A stretch of 64,000 nucleotides of DNA from Ettlia oleoabundans (lineage: Eukaryota; Chlorophyta; Chlorophyceae; Chlamydomonadales): NCBI GenBank assembly GCA_019693395.1, contig JAAMXP010000923.1:19531-83530 (forward strand). The letters run 5' to 3'. The translations under genes and the position numbers were made by a program. Below, piece after piece: positions 23,399 to 35,180 of this stretch (position 1 is the first letter of the stretch; each line of letters starts with the position of its first letter). The notes beneath the pieces were generated by a model. It was not told where the DNA came from, ran no database searches, and saw nothing but the letters and a program-made list of their open reading frames with translations.

Positions 23399-23647
23399 CT
23401 ACAGCTGCTGATTTTGTCTCTGTTGCTCTTGCTTCTGCTCTGGCTGTTGCTGCTGGATCTGGGAGGGTTCCCTGCCGTAAAGACGGTTCAGAGCGGCTTT
23501 CACAGCGGGTCGCAAGCCGCTGAATACCGTCTGATGACCTGCAGCGGAGTCCCAATCGAACAATAAAAGCCCTATGCCAAGAACAACTGTCGCTACAGCG
23601 GTGCCTGCCTTGAGACGCAAATGGGCAGGCGAGGGCGGCTCCTCCAT
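23399..23647 (-). CDS. Possible 82-aa single-pass membrane protein
   Basis: An uninterrupted minus-strand ORF starts at ATG 23647 between the divergent CID7-like gene and lycopene cyclase gene. It has a hydrophobic segment near residues 15-30 (TAVATVVLGIGLLLFDW), an amphipathic stretch FSGLRPAVKAALNRLYG and a Gln/Glu-rich tail. It is not a shadow of another coding exon, but it overlaps the 5' leader region of the cyclase gene. No family was recognised. It may be noncoding. Confidence 0.35.
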   Translation of the reverse strand: MEEPPSPAHLRLKAGTAVATVVLGIGLLLFDWDSAAGHQTVFSGLRPAVKAALNRLYGREPSQIQQQQPEQKQEQQRQNQQL

Positions 23648-23909
23648 TTATATCAAGCGATCCTCGAAGGCACATAGCGCAGCATCAGGAACAACAAGCA
23701 CTGTGGCTGCAAAAACCCTGCGTGCCACCGTGGATGGGATGCGCTCTTCACACGATGACTCCCGTTTGGGCAATGTGCGGTTGAGATTGTCTTGGTATGC
23801 TTCGCAGAACTTGTACGACCCGCAGCTGACTGGCCAATCACTCTCAGGGCCGGCACAAGACTTGCAGCAGGCTCGAACCAAGGCGTTGCCATTCCTCAAG
23901 GCTGGCAGC

Positions 23910-26900
23910 ATGTCATGCCGGCCAGCAGCCTGTAGCGGTGCTGGCAGCCGGCTGGCGGCACCCGGCAGTCAGCGCGCCAGCGGCACTGGCAGGAATGGTA
24001 GCAGCGCCTTCTTCACAGCTTGGCCAGCGCCGCACCGGAATCGGCGGGGCAGCAGCAGCAGCCGGCAGGCTGGCGTTGTATGCTCGGGGGTGACGGCTGA
24101 GACAGCGGCGGCGCCGCCCTCCACGCCCGTGATGCCACGCGGCGGCCGTGGTCCTGCCAGCGACTCCTCTGCGCCGCTCAGCCCTATGAACAAGGTCCAG
24201 TTCCCAGACATCCAGCTACCGCTGTATGACCCAGAGCAGGCACGCACCTTTGACCTGTTGGTGGTCGGCTCCGGTCCCTCGGGTCTGGCAGTGGCGGAGC
24301 GAGTGGCGCAGGCGGGATTCCAGGTGGGCGGCTCGTGAATTTGGATTTTGTTTGTTCCTGCGGGTAATTCAACTTGGCAGCACTGAATAGAAACATCTAC
24401 GTCCAGGTAACCACCTACCAGCCCAACGTTTTGCCTCACCCTCATTTGCCAGCCTTCACACCCCGGCCCTACTCCCCTCCCTGATCACAACTTCCCATTG
24501 ACTCTTCCTGGCCCTTGCACATGCAGGTGCTGGTTGTTGATCCCAACCCGCTGGCGCCCTGGGTCAACAATTTTGGCGTATGGATAGATGAGTTTGAGGC
24601 CATGGGGCTGAAGGATTGCCTGGATGTGACCTGGAGCAAAGCCCTGGTGCACCTGGATTCATCACCAGAGGGAGCCAGGTACGCCAGGTGACCGCTGATC
24701 AAGACGGCAGGAGACTGTGTACGCTGAATGGTTACATACAGCTCGTTGGGATTAGCGCTTGAAGGGAGGGTGAAGGCCCGGCTGCCATGCTCGCGCTATT
24801 CAGACCATGAAGACATACCAAACATAGTGGTTTTGCAGAGTGAAAGGGTGGGTTGTGGTCTTTGCGGCCCCGTATGGTGGCACGCACATCCTGTTACGCC
24901 CGCGACACCTGTATTGCATTGGCTTGGTCCTACATCCCGCCCATTCACAAGTGCAACGCTGCCAACACTGCTGCCTCCTGCTTATCAGGTACCTGTCGCG
25001 ACCCTACGGGCGTGTGGACCGGCCTAAGCTGAAACGCCGTCTGTTGGAGCGCTGTATTTCCTCCGGGGTCAATTTTTATTGTGCGAAGGTGGGCATGCTG
25101 GCAGGCTAGCCGAGGACCTGGCGTGATTTGCATCAATTGTCTGCTGCCAGGCAGGGCAAGCAGGCAGATAGGCAGGCACTTAGGCAGCAACAGTGGCTAT
25201 TGAGCATAGCTGCCCGGCCCCTTGCAGGCCCAGGATGTGGCGCACGGCAGCGGTCGCTCTACGCTGCAGCTGGATGGGGGGGTGCAGGTGTCGGGCAGCC
25301 TGGTGGTTGACGCTACGGGGCACAGCCGCAAACTGGTGGAGTTTGACCAACCATTCAACCCGGGTGAGCCCACCCTTCACCTTTATCCTGGTCCTGCTTC
25401 ATGGTTCTGCTCAGGAAGGCAGGCAGGCTCCAGTTGCTTGCACCGCTCCCCAAGCATTTACCCTGCCTGGCTGCATGTCCCAACTCCACATTCCTGCATC
25501 TGCCGCATGCGACTGCAGGCTACCAGGGTGCCTACGGCATTGTGGTTGAGGTTGAGAGCCACCCCTTTGACTGCGGCACGATGCTGTTCATGGACTGGCG
25601 GGATGACCACCTTGATGGCAGCCCAGAGGTCAAGGAACGCAACGCAAAGTAAGCTAAAAATGCATCACGAAAGGGACTGTGGTATAGCAATCAAGCGTTT
25701 CTGCCAGGGAGTGATTGTGGCGACGTGATTGGGGCACAACGTAAAACACAACCATGGCGGCTGCGTGCCTCAAAACAACAGGCTGCCCATGCAAGAAAAG
25801 CCAGCAACTTGCCACCTTGTATTTGGCCCAGCCTCCCGGATTGCCCAGTTACTGTAGGCTACCCACGTTTTTGTACGCCATGCCCTTCACCCCCACCAAG
25901 ATATTTCTGGAGGAGACCAGCCTAGTGGCACGACCCATCATCCCCTTCCCCGAGCTCAAGCTGCGCCTGGAGAAGCGCATGGCACACCTGGGAATCAAGG
26001 TGTGCTTGCACATTGCCGCTGCCCCTGCTTCCCCGCCATTGCATGCAGTTTGCCTACCTGCCTGCTGGCCAGCATTCACACTTGCTGAATGCACACAGGT
26101 GAGAGCCTGTCCCGCCCTTGCATGACCCGCCTGCTGCACCAGTTTATACCACCTTGCTCCCTTTTACTCAAGAGCTCTCCTAGAGCAATACAGCCAGGAA
26201 TCACCTCCTTTTGTATCCATCCTGTTGTCTGCTTGACTTGTACCACAGGTGCTGCGTGTTGAGGAGGAGGAGTATTGCGCCATTCCTATGGGGGGCTGCC
26301 TGCCTGTGCTGCCACAGCGCGTGATCGGCGTGGGCGGCACAGCGGGAATGGTGCACCCCTCCACCGGCTACATGGTGTCACGAGTGCTGGGTGCTGCGCC
26401 CCTGGTGGCGGACGCAATTGTGGATCAGCTGTCATCAGGTGGGTGGGGAGAATAATGCTGGGCTTGTTGCAGATGGAGGGCTAAGGTGCGGGCGTCAGCT
26501 TCTGTATCGTGTGTGAAAGACTGTGGGATGTGCTAATGGAGGATGCAGTTCCTGCCACTCCTTGTTTCCCCTTCCCATTCTGTCGTCTGCTCGCGCCCAC
26601 TCGCTCGCTGCCCCGCAGTATGCGACAAAGCCACTGACGCGCATTTGGCCCGCGCGCCACGCAGCGAGGCAGAAGCGGCGGCCATGTCAGCGGCAGTGTG
26701 GCGAGCCATGTGGCCCATGCAGCGCCTGCGCCAGCGTGCCTTCTTTGAGTTTGGCATGGATGTGCTGCTCAAGCTCAACCTGGCTGAGACACGCCAGTTC
26801 TTTGCCGCCTTTTTCTCCCTCTCAGACCACCACTGGCACGGCTTCCTCTCCTCCCGCTTATCCTTCAGCCAGCTCATCGGTTTTGGGCTGTCCCTCTTTG

Positions 26901-26992
26901 CCAAGAGCAGCAACAGCGCACGTGCGGATCTTCTGGCCAAAGGTCTGCCTGGCCTCGTGGTCATGCTTGCGCGGCTGACCACCCTTCAGTGA
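23910..26992 (+). CDS. LCYB: Lycopene beta-cyclase, plastid
   Basis: Eight exons join in phase to 548 aa: 23910-24323, 24527-24687, 24989-25088, 25228-25363, 25519-25648, 25858-25999, 26249-26438 and 26619-26992. LCYB (CrtL-b type) cyclises both ends of all-trans-lycopene to beta-rings, giving beta-carotene, on plastid membranes; it is FAD-containing and NADPH-dependent. Diagnostic motifs: the Rossmann VVGSGPSGLAVAERV (about 116-130), NNFGVWIDEFEAMGL, LSRPYGRVDRPKLK, MLFMDWRDDHLD, TFLYAMPFTP with FLEETSLVARP, IPMGGCLPVLPQRV, GTAGMVHPSTGYMVSR and FFEFGMDVLLKLNL. The first ~90 residues are Ser/Arg/Ala-rich and fit a transit peptide. The frame is open back to ATG 23574, so a longer N-terminus is possible. 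Epsilon-cyclase is the alternative, but FLEETSLVARP and the C-terminal FAKSSNSARADLL block fit beta-type. Confidence 0.95.
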
Positions 26993-27436
26993 CCGCCCAG
27001 CCAGCGGCGCTGTGGACTATGCACGCTAGCCCGGTGCAGCCAGGCCAGGCCCTAGGGGAAGAGGTCCATACCGCGCCTGTGTATTGAGCACCTGGCTGAA
27101 GCCTTGTTACGGGATGTTGTTTTGGGCGCTGTAATATAATGCGGTTAATTCATATCGGCCTGGGCACAAACCGAGCAAAACCAGGAACTTGGCCTTCCGG
27201 AGGCCGGAGCTCTCTCACTCGCCGGGGGGTTCTCGCCGGCTCTTGAAATACCAATAGTTTTCCAGCATATGGCTGTCTAAGCGAAAAAACTCTTGCCAGC
27301 GGATCGCGTTTTCGGCCGCATCTGCTGCGAAGCCAAAAAGCGATATCGTGTGGCCGAAGCTTTGTAGCTTGCAGGTTGCACCTCCCGTGTCTAAGTTTTA
27401 TTCACGCTCTACGCTGGACAACTACTTCACGTATCC
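26993..27436. other. Intergenic region after LCYB
   Basis: About 440 bp. A TGTAA at about 27129 is a candidate algal polyadenylation signal for LCYB. It also contains the 5' region of the next plus-strand gene; nothing else was seen. Confidence 0.4.
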
Positions 27437-29545
27437 ATGTGCACAACCCAGGCCCCCCTACAGGGCGCGCGCCCTCTCGCGGCCTTAGACGGCTTTACAG
27501 ACGCCGAGGTAGCAGATGCATGTTCTTGGTTGCTGACAGAAGAGGAACTGCGGGGAGGAGGTGAGTGTAGCGGGGCTCGCGAGCGCTGCCGGATGTCGCA
27601 GCCCATGGGTGTTTGGCCTTTTGGCTCCTTGAACTTGTTCTGCACCGTGTCGGAGGCTGGGAGAGCAGCGGCCTGCCTACCGGCTGCCCTGAACACCCTT
27701 CCGGCGAAGGCTACGCAAGGCATGGCGCCCCCCGTCCAACACCCGATATGCGGATTATGTCGACCCGCGGTTCCCATGACCTATCCCGCCCACTTATCGC
27801 TGTCTGCAGAGCTCGATGAGCTTGGCCGCATGCAGCGCCGCAAAGTCGAGGGTGCATCAGTCCTTGCAGCGCCCCCTCCCCTCGGCCGCACCGCGTCGCT
27901 CCCCAGCGGCAGCGCCCTGCCCGCTGTCGGACGCTCCTCTTGCGATTCCATGTGGGCGTCCCCCGCCGCCTGTGACGCCCCACGTCCATGTCACTCATCT
28001 TTTGACATTCCACGAGTGACACGCACCTCTTTTGACATGCCCCTGCGAGCTGCACTTTCATCCCTGGAAATTCCGCGCCCCCGGCTTCCGCCCGTTGCCG
28101 AAGCGCCAGACTCCACAGGCGTCATGTCCTGGCTGGCAGGCTGGGGCAAGATCGCTGAGGAGCAGGGCTGTGCAGTGGCCACGCCCCGCACCAGCATCAG
28201 CACCCAGCAGCCACAGCGGCCACCCCTGCCGCACCCCGCGCGCACCAGCCAAGCGGTTGCCATGGCAGCCACCTCTTCGTTTTTCAGCAGCGGTGCTGGC
28301 ACTGAGTTGCACACCGTGGAGTGCTGTGCTACGCCTCGCCAGCAGGCCACCGTGTCTCCATTCCAGTCGGCAGCAATGGCTCCCATGCCGCAGCAGCCGC
28401 AGCAGCACCACGCATGGTGCTCAGAGTCGAGCGACAACTCCCTCTCGCCGCCACACAGCAGCACCAGGTGTGCAACTGTGCCTGCTGCCGGCCAGCAGGG
28501 TGCCTGTCCTGCTGTGCTGCCCAGTAGCGCAATGGACTCTGACAGCAGGCTCCACCTTTGCCTAGACTCCTGCGCTGCACCATGTCATGTTCAGCACCAT
28601 GTCCCCTGCTGCTCCCCTGCTGCAGCATGCCTCGGCAGAGCCTGGATGAGCAGATGAGCTCCCGCAGCGGCTACCGCAGCGGTGTCATGGGCCATGCCCA
28701 GCCTGAGATAACAACCCCCTGCCGCCACACCAGCATGCCGCATGAGCATGCGCTGGCTGCTGGGTGCCCCAGCTTTGATGCTCTGCTCGACAGCGCCTGC
28801 TGCAGCCCATTTGCAGCAGACAGCAACAAGCGCAAGCGTGAGGCGGCTGCAGCGGCGCTCGCTGCACAGTTCTCTGCCGGGCACGCTGCCCTTTTTGCAG
28901 CCGCCCCTCCGACCCATGACGCCGTTGGCTTTGGGTGAGGACAATCACATGCAGAGCTGTCACGCCCACCCCCTCTATACATTGCTGCCCGGGCTGTTAG
29001 CATTGTGTCCTCAGGCTGCCTCCAGCTCCGTGTCAAGCTTGACTCATGGCTCGCTTCACACACGCTGCTCTCCCCCCTGGCTGCCTTGCTGCAGAGCCCA
29101 GCCTTCCATTGTTGTGCACCAGCTCCAGCCCCAGGCCCCACAGGCTCCCCGCCGCTCCGCCCACTACCACCTGCGCGGCAGCTTTGACAGCTCACGCCGC
29201 CAGAGCACCGGCTCCTCCACACCTGGGCCTGTTCCCCTCACCACATCCCCGCCCACCATGCACCGTGCGGGTCTCAGCCTGGACTTGTCGCACTCCACCC
29301 CCGCTGCGGCACGTGTGGCCGGCAGCCTGGACCTCTCCCGCTGCAACCCTGCTGTGTTGCCCGCCCCCCCAGCGGCCAACTGTGAGAATTCCTCTGGTGG
29401 CTGCTTCTCCATGCAAGACTGGGATGCCGCACTGCCCCTTGACCTTCTGGAAGAGCCCAACGGCGCTGAGCTGGCCTCCATGGAAGCGGAATTGGCGGCG
29501 GCCATTGCCAACCCTGCATCAGAATTTTGGGACCTCCCCTTCTGA
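27437..29545 (+). CDS. Uncharacterised 513-aa Ser/Ala/Pro-rich protein
   Basis: Four exons, 27437-27560, 27810-28467, 28626-28934 and 29095-29545, join in phase although neighbouring exons lie in different frames, so the join is well constrained. The N-terminus (FTDAEVADACSWLLTEEEL, then LDELGRMQRRKVEG) looks helical. The rest is low-complexity but carries a recurring [ST]-[FL]-[DE]-[ILM] motif: SSFDIPR, TSFDMPL, SSLEIPR, LSLDLSH and GSLDLSR. A basic NKRKREAAAA segment (a possible nuclear signal) lies near residue 340, and the acidic C-terminus ends EFWDLPF. That layout would suit a transcriptional or scaffold protein, but I recognise no domain. It starts about 440 bp downstream of LCYB on the same strand. 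Confidence 0.65.
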
Positions 29546-31515
29546 CCTCCCCTGCTTCACCCCCTTTTCCACTTGAATGCAATAACTCCTGGGTTTGCGC
29601 TGCTTAATTGCGCGGTTTTCCAACTGCCGGCACATTTTTTGCCGCCTCACTGCACATCGGAACATTTGATGGCCCCTTGCCATCCTCAACAGTACCCTTG
29701 AGCAGCGCACACCAGGCGGACACGGCAACTTCAGGCCCAAGTGCCGCAAGTGTCCCTTGGCTTGACCTGCTGCCCCGTATTCCGACTCCCCTGTATCCAA
29801 TTTTATCAGCAAGGTCCATTTACCCATCCCCCGCCGCCCGATCCCATCAACCACCCGCCACGGGACGAGGCATTTGCCCATGCACTGTGCACCACAATCC
29901 TGTTTGCCCAACCACCCTTTCACCCACCCAACCTTTGGGTTTGCACACCCGGGCGAGCGGTGCCCATTTTGTCAACGACTCCTGCCATTTCAATTGTTGA
30001 GTACGATTTTGTTCTTGCACTTAGGCACAAATTCAACATGCCTACCCCCCACCCACACCCCACCCACACCCACCCCACCCCGCGCCCCTTTCCATCTTCT
30101 TGGCTACCTGAGATAGTGCCGGGCTAAAACCCTGCTGAGCATCCCTGCTTTACTCTGGGGCAACCCTCTCTCTCCCTCTTTCTTCGCCCTGCATTCCAGC
30201 TGAACAAAGCCAAGTTACCGTGCATTCAACAAATGCAGCAAGGGGATGACCCCCACGCTAACCGATCCCAATGCCTGCTGATTGACGGCACACGAATTCG
30301 ACGCTCCATTGTTGGCCACCTTGGTTACTAGGCTGTCCTTTGTTCGTATAACACCCTAAGTGCCATTGCGCGCGTGACGACCGCATCCTCTTCTTACCTT
30401 AATCCTTAATTCTTGCTTCTCTGCTTTTCTTTTTACTTCCTCCGCTTTGACAGGAGGACACACCAGCTAGACAGTAGACACTTCCGGCAAGCTGTTTATA
30501 CCACATTACATGCACATCACATCAATTCGTCACCTTGAATACCTTGCAAACCTGAGCCCACCCCAACAAGCCCCCGATTCAGGGCGGATCGTTCTGTGTC
30601 ACTGTTCACCTTGTAAGCATTTCCCTGCCAACACCAGGCGGCTGTGCAGCCCCGCTGTCCAGCACTCTCCTGGCACAGCAGGCCAGCATGCTCGGGCCAA
30701 CAGCAGGTTGACCCCTCAGGCATGCTTCCATTGGTGCAGCGTACGCAGGGGGGGATGCAGGAATCTACAGTCAACTGCAGTGTTCTGTGTAAAATGTTTG
30801 CCTGTCGCTGTTTATGTCATGCGTAAGGTAAAAGCAGCAGTAGTCCTGCATCTTGATACTTGACTGTGAGTTGGTGAAAAAAACGCTCTGAGAATGCACT
30901 CGAATGTTTGAAACCAACTGCAGGGTAAGTTACGATCCAAGTGGTAACAAAAATGAGTGCAAATTTTATGTGTGTAGAATCTGCATCAGATGCTTGATTG
31001 TTGTGCTGGTGCTGCGAGGCATCAATTGCCGCCAGTGCAGCTGCCAGGTGGCACCACCAGAGGCTTGTTGTAGCATGGCGAGCCCTGGTTCCTGACAAGA
31101 TGTGGCCGATGAAAATCAAAGCAAGGTACCACTTTTGCGGTTGAAACAATGCATACCAACCCTCTCACTGGAAGCTCGGAACCCTTCCGTCGTTGCGAGC
31201 TGCCAGAGGGCGAGACTGATTCTTCTTTCGTTGAAATTAAGTTGCCGATCGTCAAGGCCCATACGCCTGCAGGCGCGTTGGCAGCCTCCTGCTTTGCGAA
31301 GGCGCCCTTCAAGTCGCAGCTGTTGTGCGAGGCGCTGTGTTGCGCAGCGATTGGCGTGACGGAAGTTCATCCGTTAGGCTGGCTTGCTTTGCCCACGACA
31401 GCGCTAGGGCGTTGTACTTGGGCCCGCCGCCGGCCCGGCCCATTCTGCTGGGCAGCACACTAGTCCAACCCTTGCAATGCCCTGTTCCATTTCCATTTCC
31501 AGGGTACTTGCGGTG
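29546..31515. other. 2-kb intergenic stretch
   Basis: No gene was recognised. It contains the 3' end of the 513-aa gene, a C-rich (CCCACC/CCCACA) tract at about 30044-30087, and AT-richer sequence up to the C69 peptidase gene. Minus-strand ORFs at 31022-31370 overlap each other and have no domain. Confidence 0.4.
30044..30087. repeat. C-rich simple repeat (CCCACC/CCCACA-like)
   Basis: An imperfect pyrimidine-rich tract of about 44 bp in intergenic DNA. The opposite strand is G-rich and might form a quadruplex, but the runs are mostly three to six G with short spacers and irregular. Confidence 0.7.
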
Positions 31516-34500
31516 ATGGTTCACAGTCAAGGCTCCTCCAGCGAGCTGCTTTTGCTGGTGGCGGTGGCGGTGGTGGTGCTGGGTGGTCATCCTAGCCGCG
31601 CCTGCACATCCTACATAGTTTCTCCAGGGGCCTCAGTTGATGGGAGCGTGCTGATTGCACGGAACGATGACGGCGAGGGTGCGGTCTCACCGAGCTCACT
31701 CGTGTACCATCCAGCACGAGAGAAGCCAGCCATTTTCCGTGCCAACCTTAACAGTTTCTCTGTGGTGCTCCCGAGGTCAGGCCTTGCCTACCACTCATTG
31801 CCAGCTGGGCCCCTGGCAGATGCAGCTAGCGGGCGCAACATTTCTGGTGAGGCGGCAGGGTGGAACGGTGCGGGAGTGGCAGTGTCAGCCACGGAATCGA
31901 TCTACAATTCAGCAGCAGCGCTGGCAGCCGACCCTTTCAACGAGGACACCGGCATTATTGAGGATGCAATCCCGTCCGTCCTGCTGCCCCAGGTGGGTGA
32001 GCCTGCATCCAGACGCTGCTTGGGTGTGTACAGCACAGCGGTTCACAGATAGCTTGTGTTTTCTTAGGAGGAAATGTGGGTATGTAAGCCCTTCATTGGC
32101 CCTGCAAGCATATGGGGTGTCACTTGGGTCTGCGAGTACCTTGAGCGAGATGTACCCCCCTTTTCGCAGCACTAGAGTGGATCTCCTAGGTGCATTCATG
32201 CAATCTTGCGAGGCACACCCCAGCGGCCGCAGCTCAGTCCTGGTGACCTGCAATTGCACGCCACTAGCTCCTTGGTTTTAAAACCTTGTGCCTGCCTGTT
32301 CCCCGGGCTCTTTTCCTTTTGAGCCACAGGCCACGTCAGCAAAGCACGCCATGCAGCTGCTGGGAGGGTTGGTGACTGATCAGGGTGCCGGGGAGGCATT
32401 TGGCGTGCTGGCAGCAGATGACAAGGAAGTATGGTGGGTGCGTGCTGCTTGCTGATGGTCCACGGCCCTGCTTGTGGCTGCATGCATTAACCTGCATTGA
32501 AATTCTGCTTTTTCCTGACTAAGTCTCTGCACTAGAATCATCACCACAACCCCATTTGGGCACTGAATGCGGCAACTAGCACACCCCACTGCTCGCTGAC
32601 CCCACTATTGCCCTGGCCACACCCGTTCCTGCCCTGCATGATGCACGGCAGGTACCTTGAAACCGCCTCTGGCCACCACTGGCTGGCGCAGCGTGTGCCA
32701 CACCACTCCTTTTTCATTTCCGCCAACCAGGGTCGCTTCCAGGTGCGCATAGTCCCCGTGACTGCTGCTAACAGCAACTAACAGCAATCATTTGCTGACT
32801 GACTGACTGACTGACTCTGTCCCGGGAACGTCAGGTAGCCTCATTGCCACCCAGCACTGACACTATCCCGTCTTTGCTTGATCCCCCACCCCCCAAACCC
32901 TCACGGAGTCGCAGAAAGTGGATCTGAACGACAGCAACTCTGCGCTGGCCTCACCCGGCCTGTTGGACTTTGCAATCTCTGCCGGGCTCTATGACCCGGC
33001 TGCTGGAGCCCCCTTCAATTTCTTCTCAGCCTTCATGCGGGACGGGCCGCACGACATAAACTACTCCTACCCGCGTGTCTGCATGCTGCAGCACTTGTTT
33101 GGCGGGTTCAGTCCTTCGTCAGCCTGCACTGACATGCGGCGACAGCCGACCTTCCTGCGCCCCTCGCCGCACAAGCTGGGTGTGCGGGTGAGTGATGAAG
33201 CAAAGAGATCACTGGGGATGTAAGGGTGTTCCCAATGGCTGGGGTGCTATTATGCACCTGCCAGGCTTGCCGTGGCTCTGTGCCGGTTTACGGCAGTGGC
33301 ATGCATGCTGTAGCCTGCATGTCACAGGGTTTCAGCAGCTTTTTAGGTAGTGAACCTGCTGGATCAGCTGACACCCAGCCCTGCTTGGGGCATTGTTACC
33401 TGTGCAGGACATCAAGGCAGCTATGCGCAACCACTGGGATGGAACCATGCACGACCCCTACTTGCACCAAAATCCAGACGAGCCCTGGCGCCCCATCGCG
33501 CTGTTACGCACTGGCATGGGCCATGGTGGGCGCATGGGTGGCGGGCATGGGTGGATGGTTACACATGGGACCGCTCTGTTGCACTATGCTTGCCGTACAC
33601 CCACAGCTCCCTTTCCTCGTCAGGACAGTTCAAACCTTTGCCCTGTTGGCTACCATTCAGAGGCCCCTTACCTGCCACCACGCAACAAGCCGCTGCATTG
33701 CAGTCACACAAGTGCGGCCAGCGGCGGCAGACCTGCCTGACCCGCTGTCGATCATCACCCACGTGGCTCTTGCCACACCCAAGCTATCCCCCTTCATACC
33801 GCTGTACAAGGGCCTGCCTGGCAATGCGCTGCCACCAGAGCTGACAGCATCCCGGGAGCGTCGTCAACCCGACGGCGTGTCGCTGTTCTGGCGAGCGAGG
33901 CGCCTGCAGGCCCTGGTGTTCCAGGTTAGTGGTTTATGGGCAGGCAGTAAAGAGCGAGGGGGTGGGGTCACTGCCCAGGGTGCTTTGTTACTGATTGGCT
34001 GGCAGGTGGGGAGGTTGTAGGTGCTGGTTTCCTGGTTGCGTGCCCTTGTTGGCCTTGCAATCAGGCAGCCGTACCGATGCCTGGAATGATGGCTTGAGTT
34101 GTTGGCGCATGGCGGGGGTCGCTGCTTGCCTGCCTGGCTGCACTGCAGGACTGGCGGCTGCTGGCATCCAGCGCAGCGGCTGCCATTGTGCGCTTCGAGC
34201 AGCAGATGGAGGAGGAGCTGTGCCCCGCCTTTGAAAAACGCTATGCACATGCTCTGGCCAAGGGCGGCGAGGCGGAGGCGCAGCGGCAGCTGGCAGCCTT
34301 CACGCAGCGAGTTGTTCAGCAGGCGGGTGCGCTGCTGGACAGGCTGTCGGAGGAAGCTGCCAGGCAGCTAGGGCTGACAGGTGTGCCATCCGATGACGTG
34401 ATGCTGGAGATGCTAGAGGCGGCAGCGGAAGCTTATGCCTTCGAGCCCACTTCTGATGATTTGGCCGAGAAGGTGGTGCTCACACTTGGCACGCGTGCTG

Positions 34501-34547
34501 TGCCTGGGGCCACACTGGGCCCAAATGACAGTCTCAGTATGGCTTGA
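31516..34547 (+). CDS. Secreted C69-family peptidase (dipeptidase/secernin-like Ntn hydrolase)
   Basis: Seven exons: 31516-31992, 32330-32433, 32652-32742, 32915-33187, 33408 to 33513 or 33525, 33629-33924 and 34149-34547 (581 or 585 aa). A signal peptide (LLLLVAVAVVVLGG) ends directly before Cys30, giving a mature start CTSYIVSPGASVDGSVLIAR. That is the C69 pattern in which the N-terminal Cys is the nucleophile, followed by the ARNDD motif. Other family blocks: GVAVSATESIYN, WYLETASGHHWLAQRVP, FFISANQG, YPRVCMLQHL, DEPWRPIALLRT, ATPKLSPFIPLYKG and SLFWRARRLQALV. Members cleave dipeptides or act as amidohydrolases; the signal peptide points to the secretory pathway, vacuole or wall. Exon 5 has two in-phase ends 12 nt apart, one GT and one GC. 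An upstream in-frame ATG at 31477 would weaken the signal peptide. Confidence 0.85.
32796..32816. repeat. (TGAC)n microsatellite in C69 peptidase intron
   Basis: About five perfect tetranucleotide units lie in the intron following exon 3 of the C69 peptidase gene. Confidence 0.85.
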
Positions 34548-35180
34548 AAGTGCTTAGTTTACATTAAAGTTTGTGAGTGAGAATTGTTATTTTGAGGTCA
34601 GGCACCCCGAGGTTGGCTGATCAACTGTAAACGTCAATCAGTCCAGGGGGCGCCTTCTGGGTGCAGTCAAGAGGGCATTCTCCAGGGGGGAGACACAGGA
34701 GGGCAAGCGGATTGTATGCACCTGGCAAATAGTCAGCCTTGGTCTTGATTAGAGTAGGGGCGCAATGACAGGGGTTATAAACGGAGGATTTGGGCCTAAG
34801 AAACTGCCACTCGCGCAAAGGCCTGCCCTTCAGAGTGGGTGTAGAGTGACATGCATGCATACAGCACATGTTTGAGTGCAGGAAAGGGGGTAGGGTCCTC
34901 ATATGGTGTAAATGGCGCGTGGACAGTAACAGAGAACATGATGGAAACCACCAATAGATATTTGGAAGGTTATTCACGATATATATGGCAAAATTGGCAC
35001 ACTAAGATGGGGTTGACTGGAGGGAACGGCTCCAATGCCGGGCAGCAAGCAGTCATGTCACTACACCGATACTCGCATTTAACTAAAGACATGAATGCTG
35101 GAGTAAGGTTCGTGTTGATCAGGAGGGTGGCGGATGGCGTCTGCATGCTGCACATGCCGCTGCAAGGTCAGTTGAACAGC
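34548..35180. other. Convergent intergenic region
   Basis: About 630 bp between the C69 peptidase (plus) and the membrane-protein gene (minus). TGTAA at about 34626 could serve the peptidase gene. No other feature was recognised. Confidence 0.4.

Noticed and set aside
30044..30087. C-rich tract as an interstitial telomere repeat
   Set aside because: Units are irregular (CCCACC, CCCACA) and do not match the TTTAGGG-type algal repeat.
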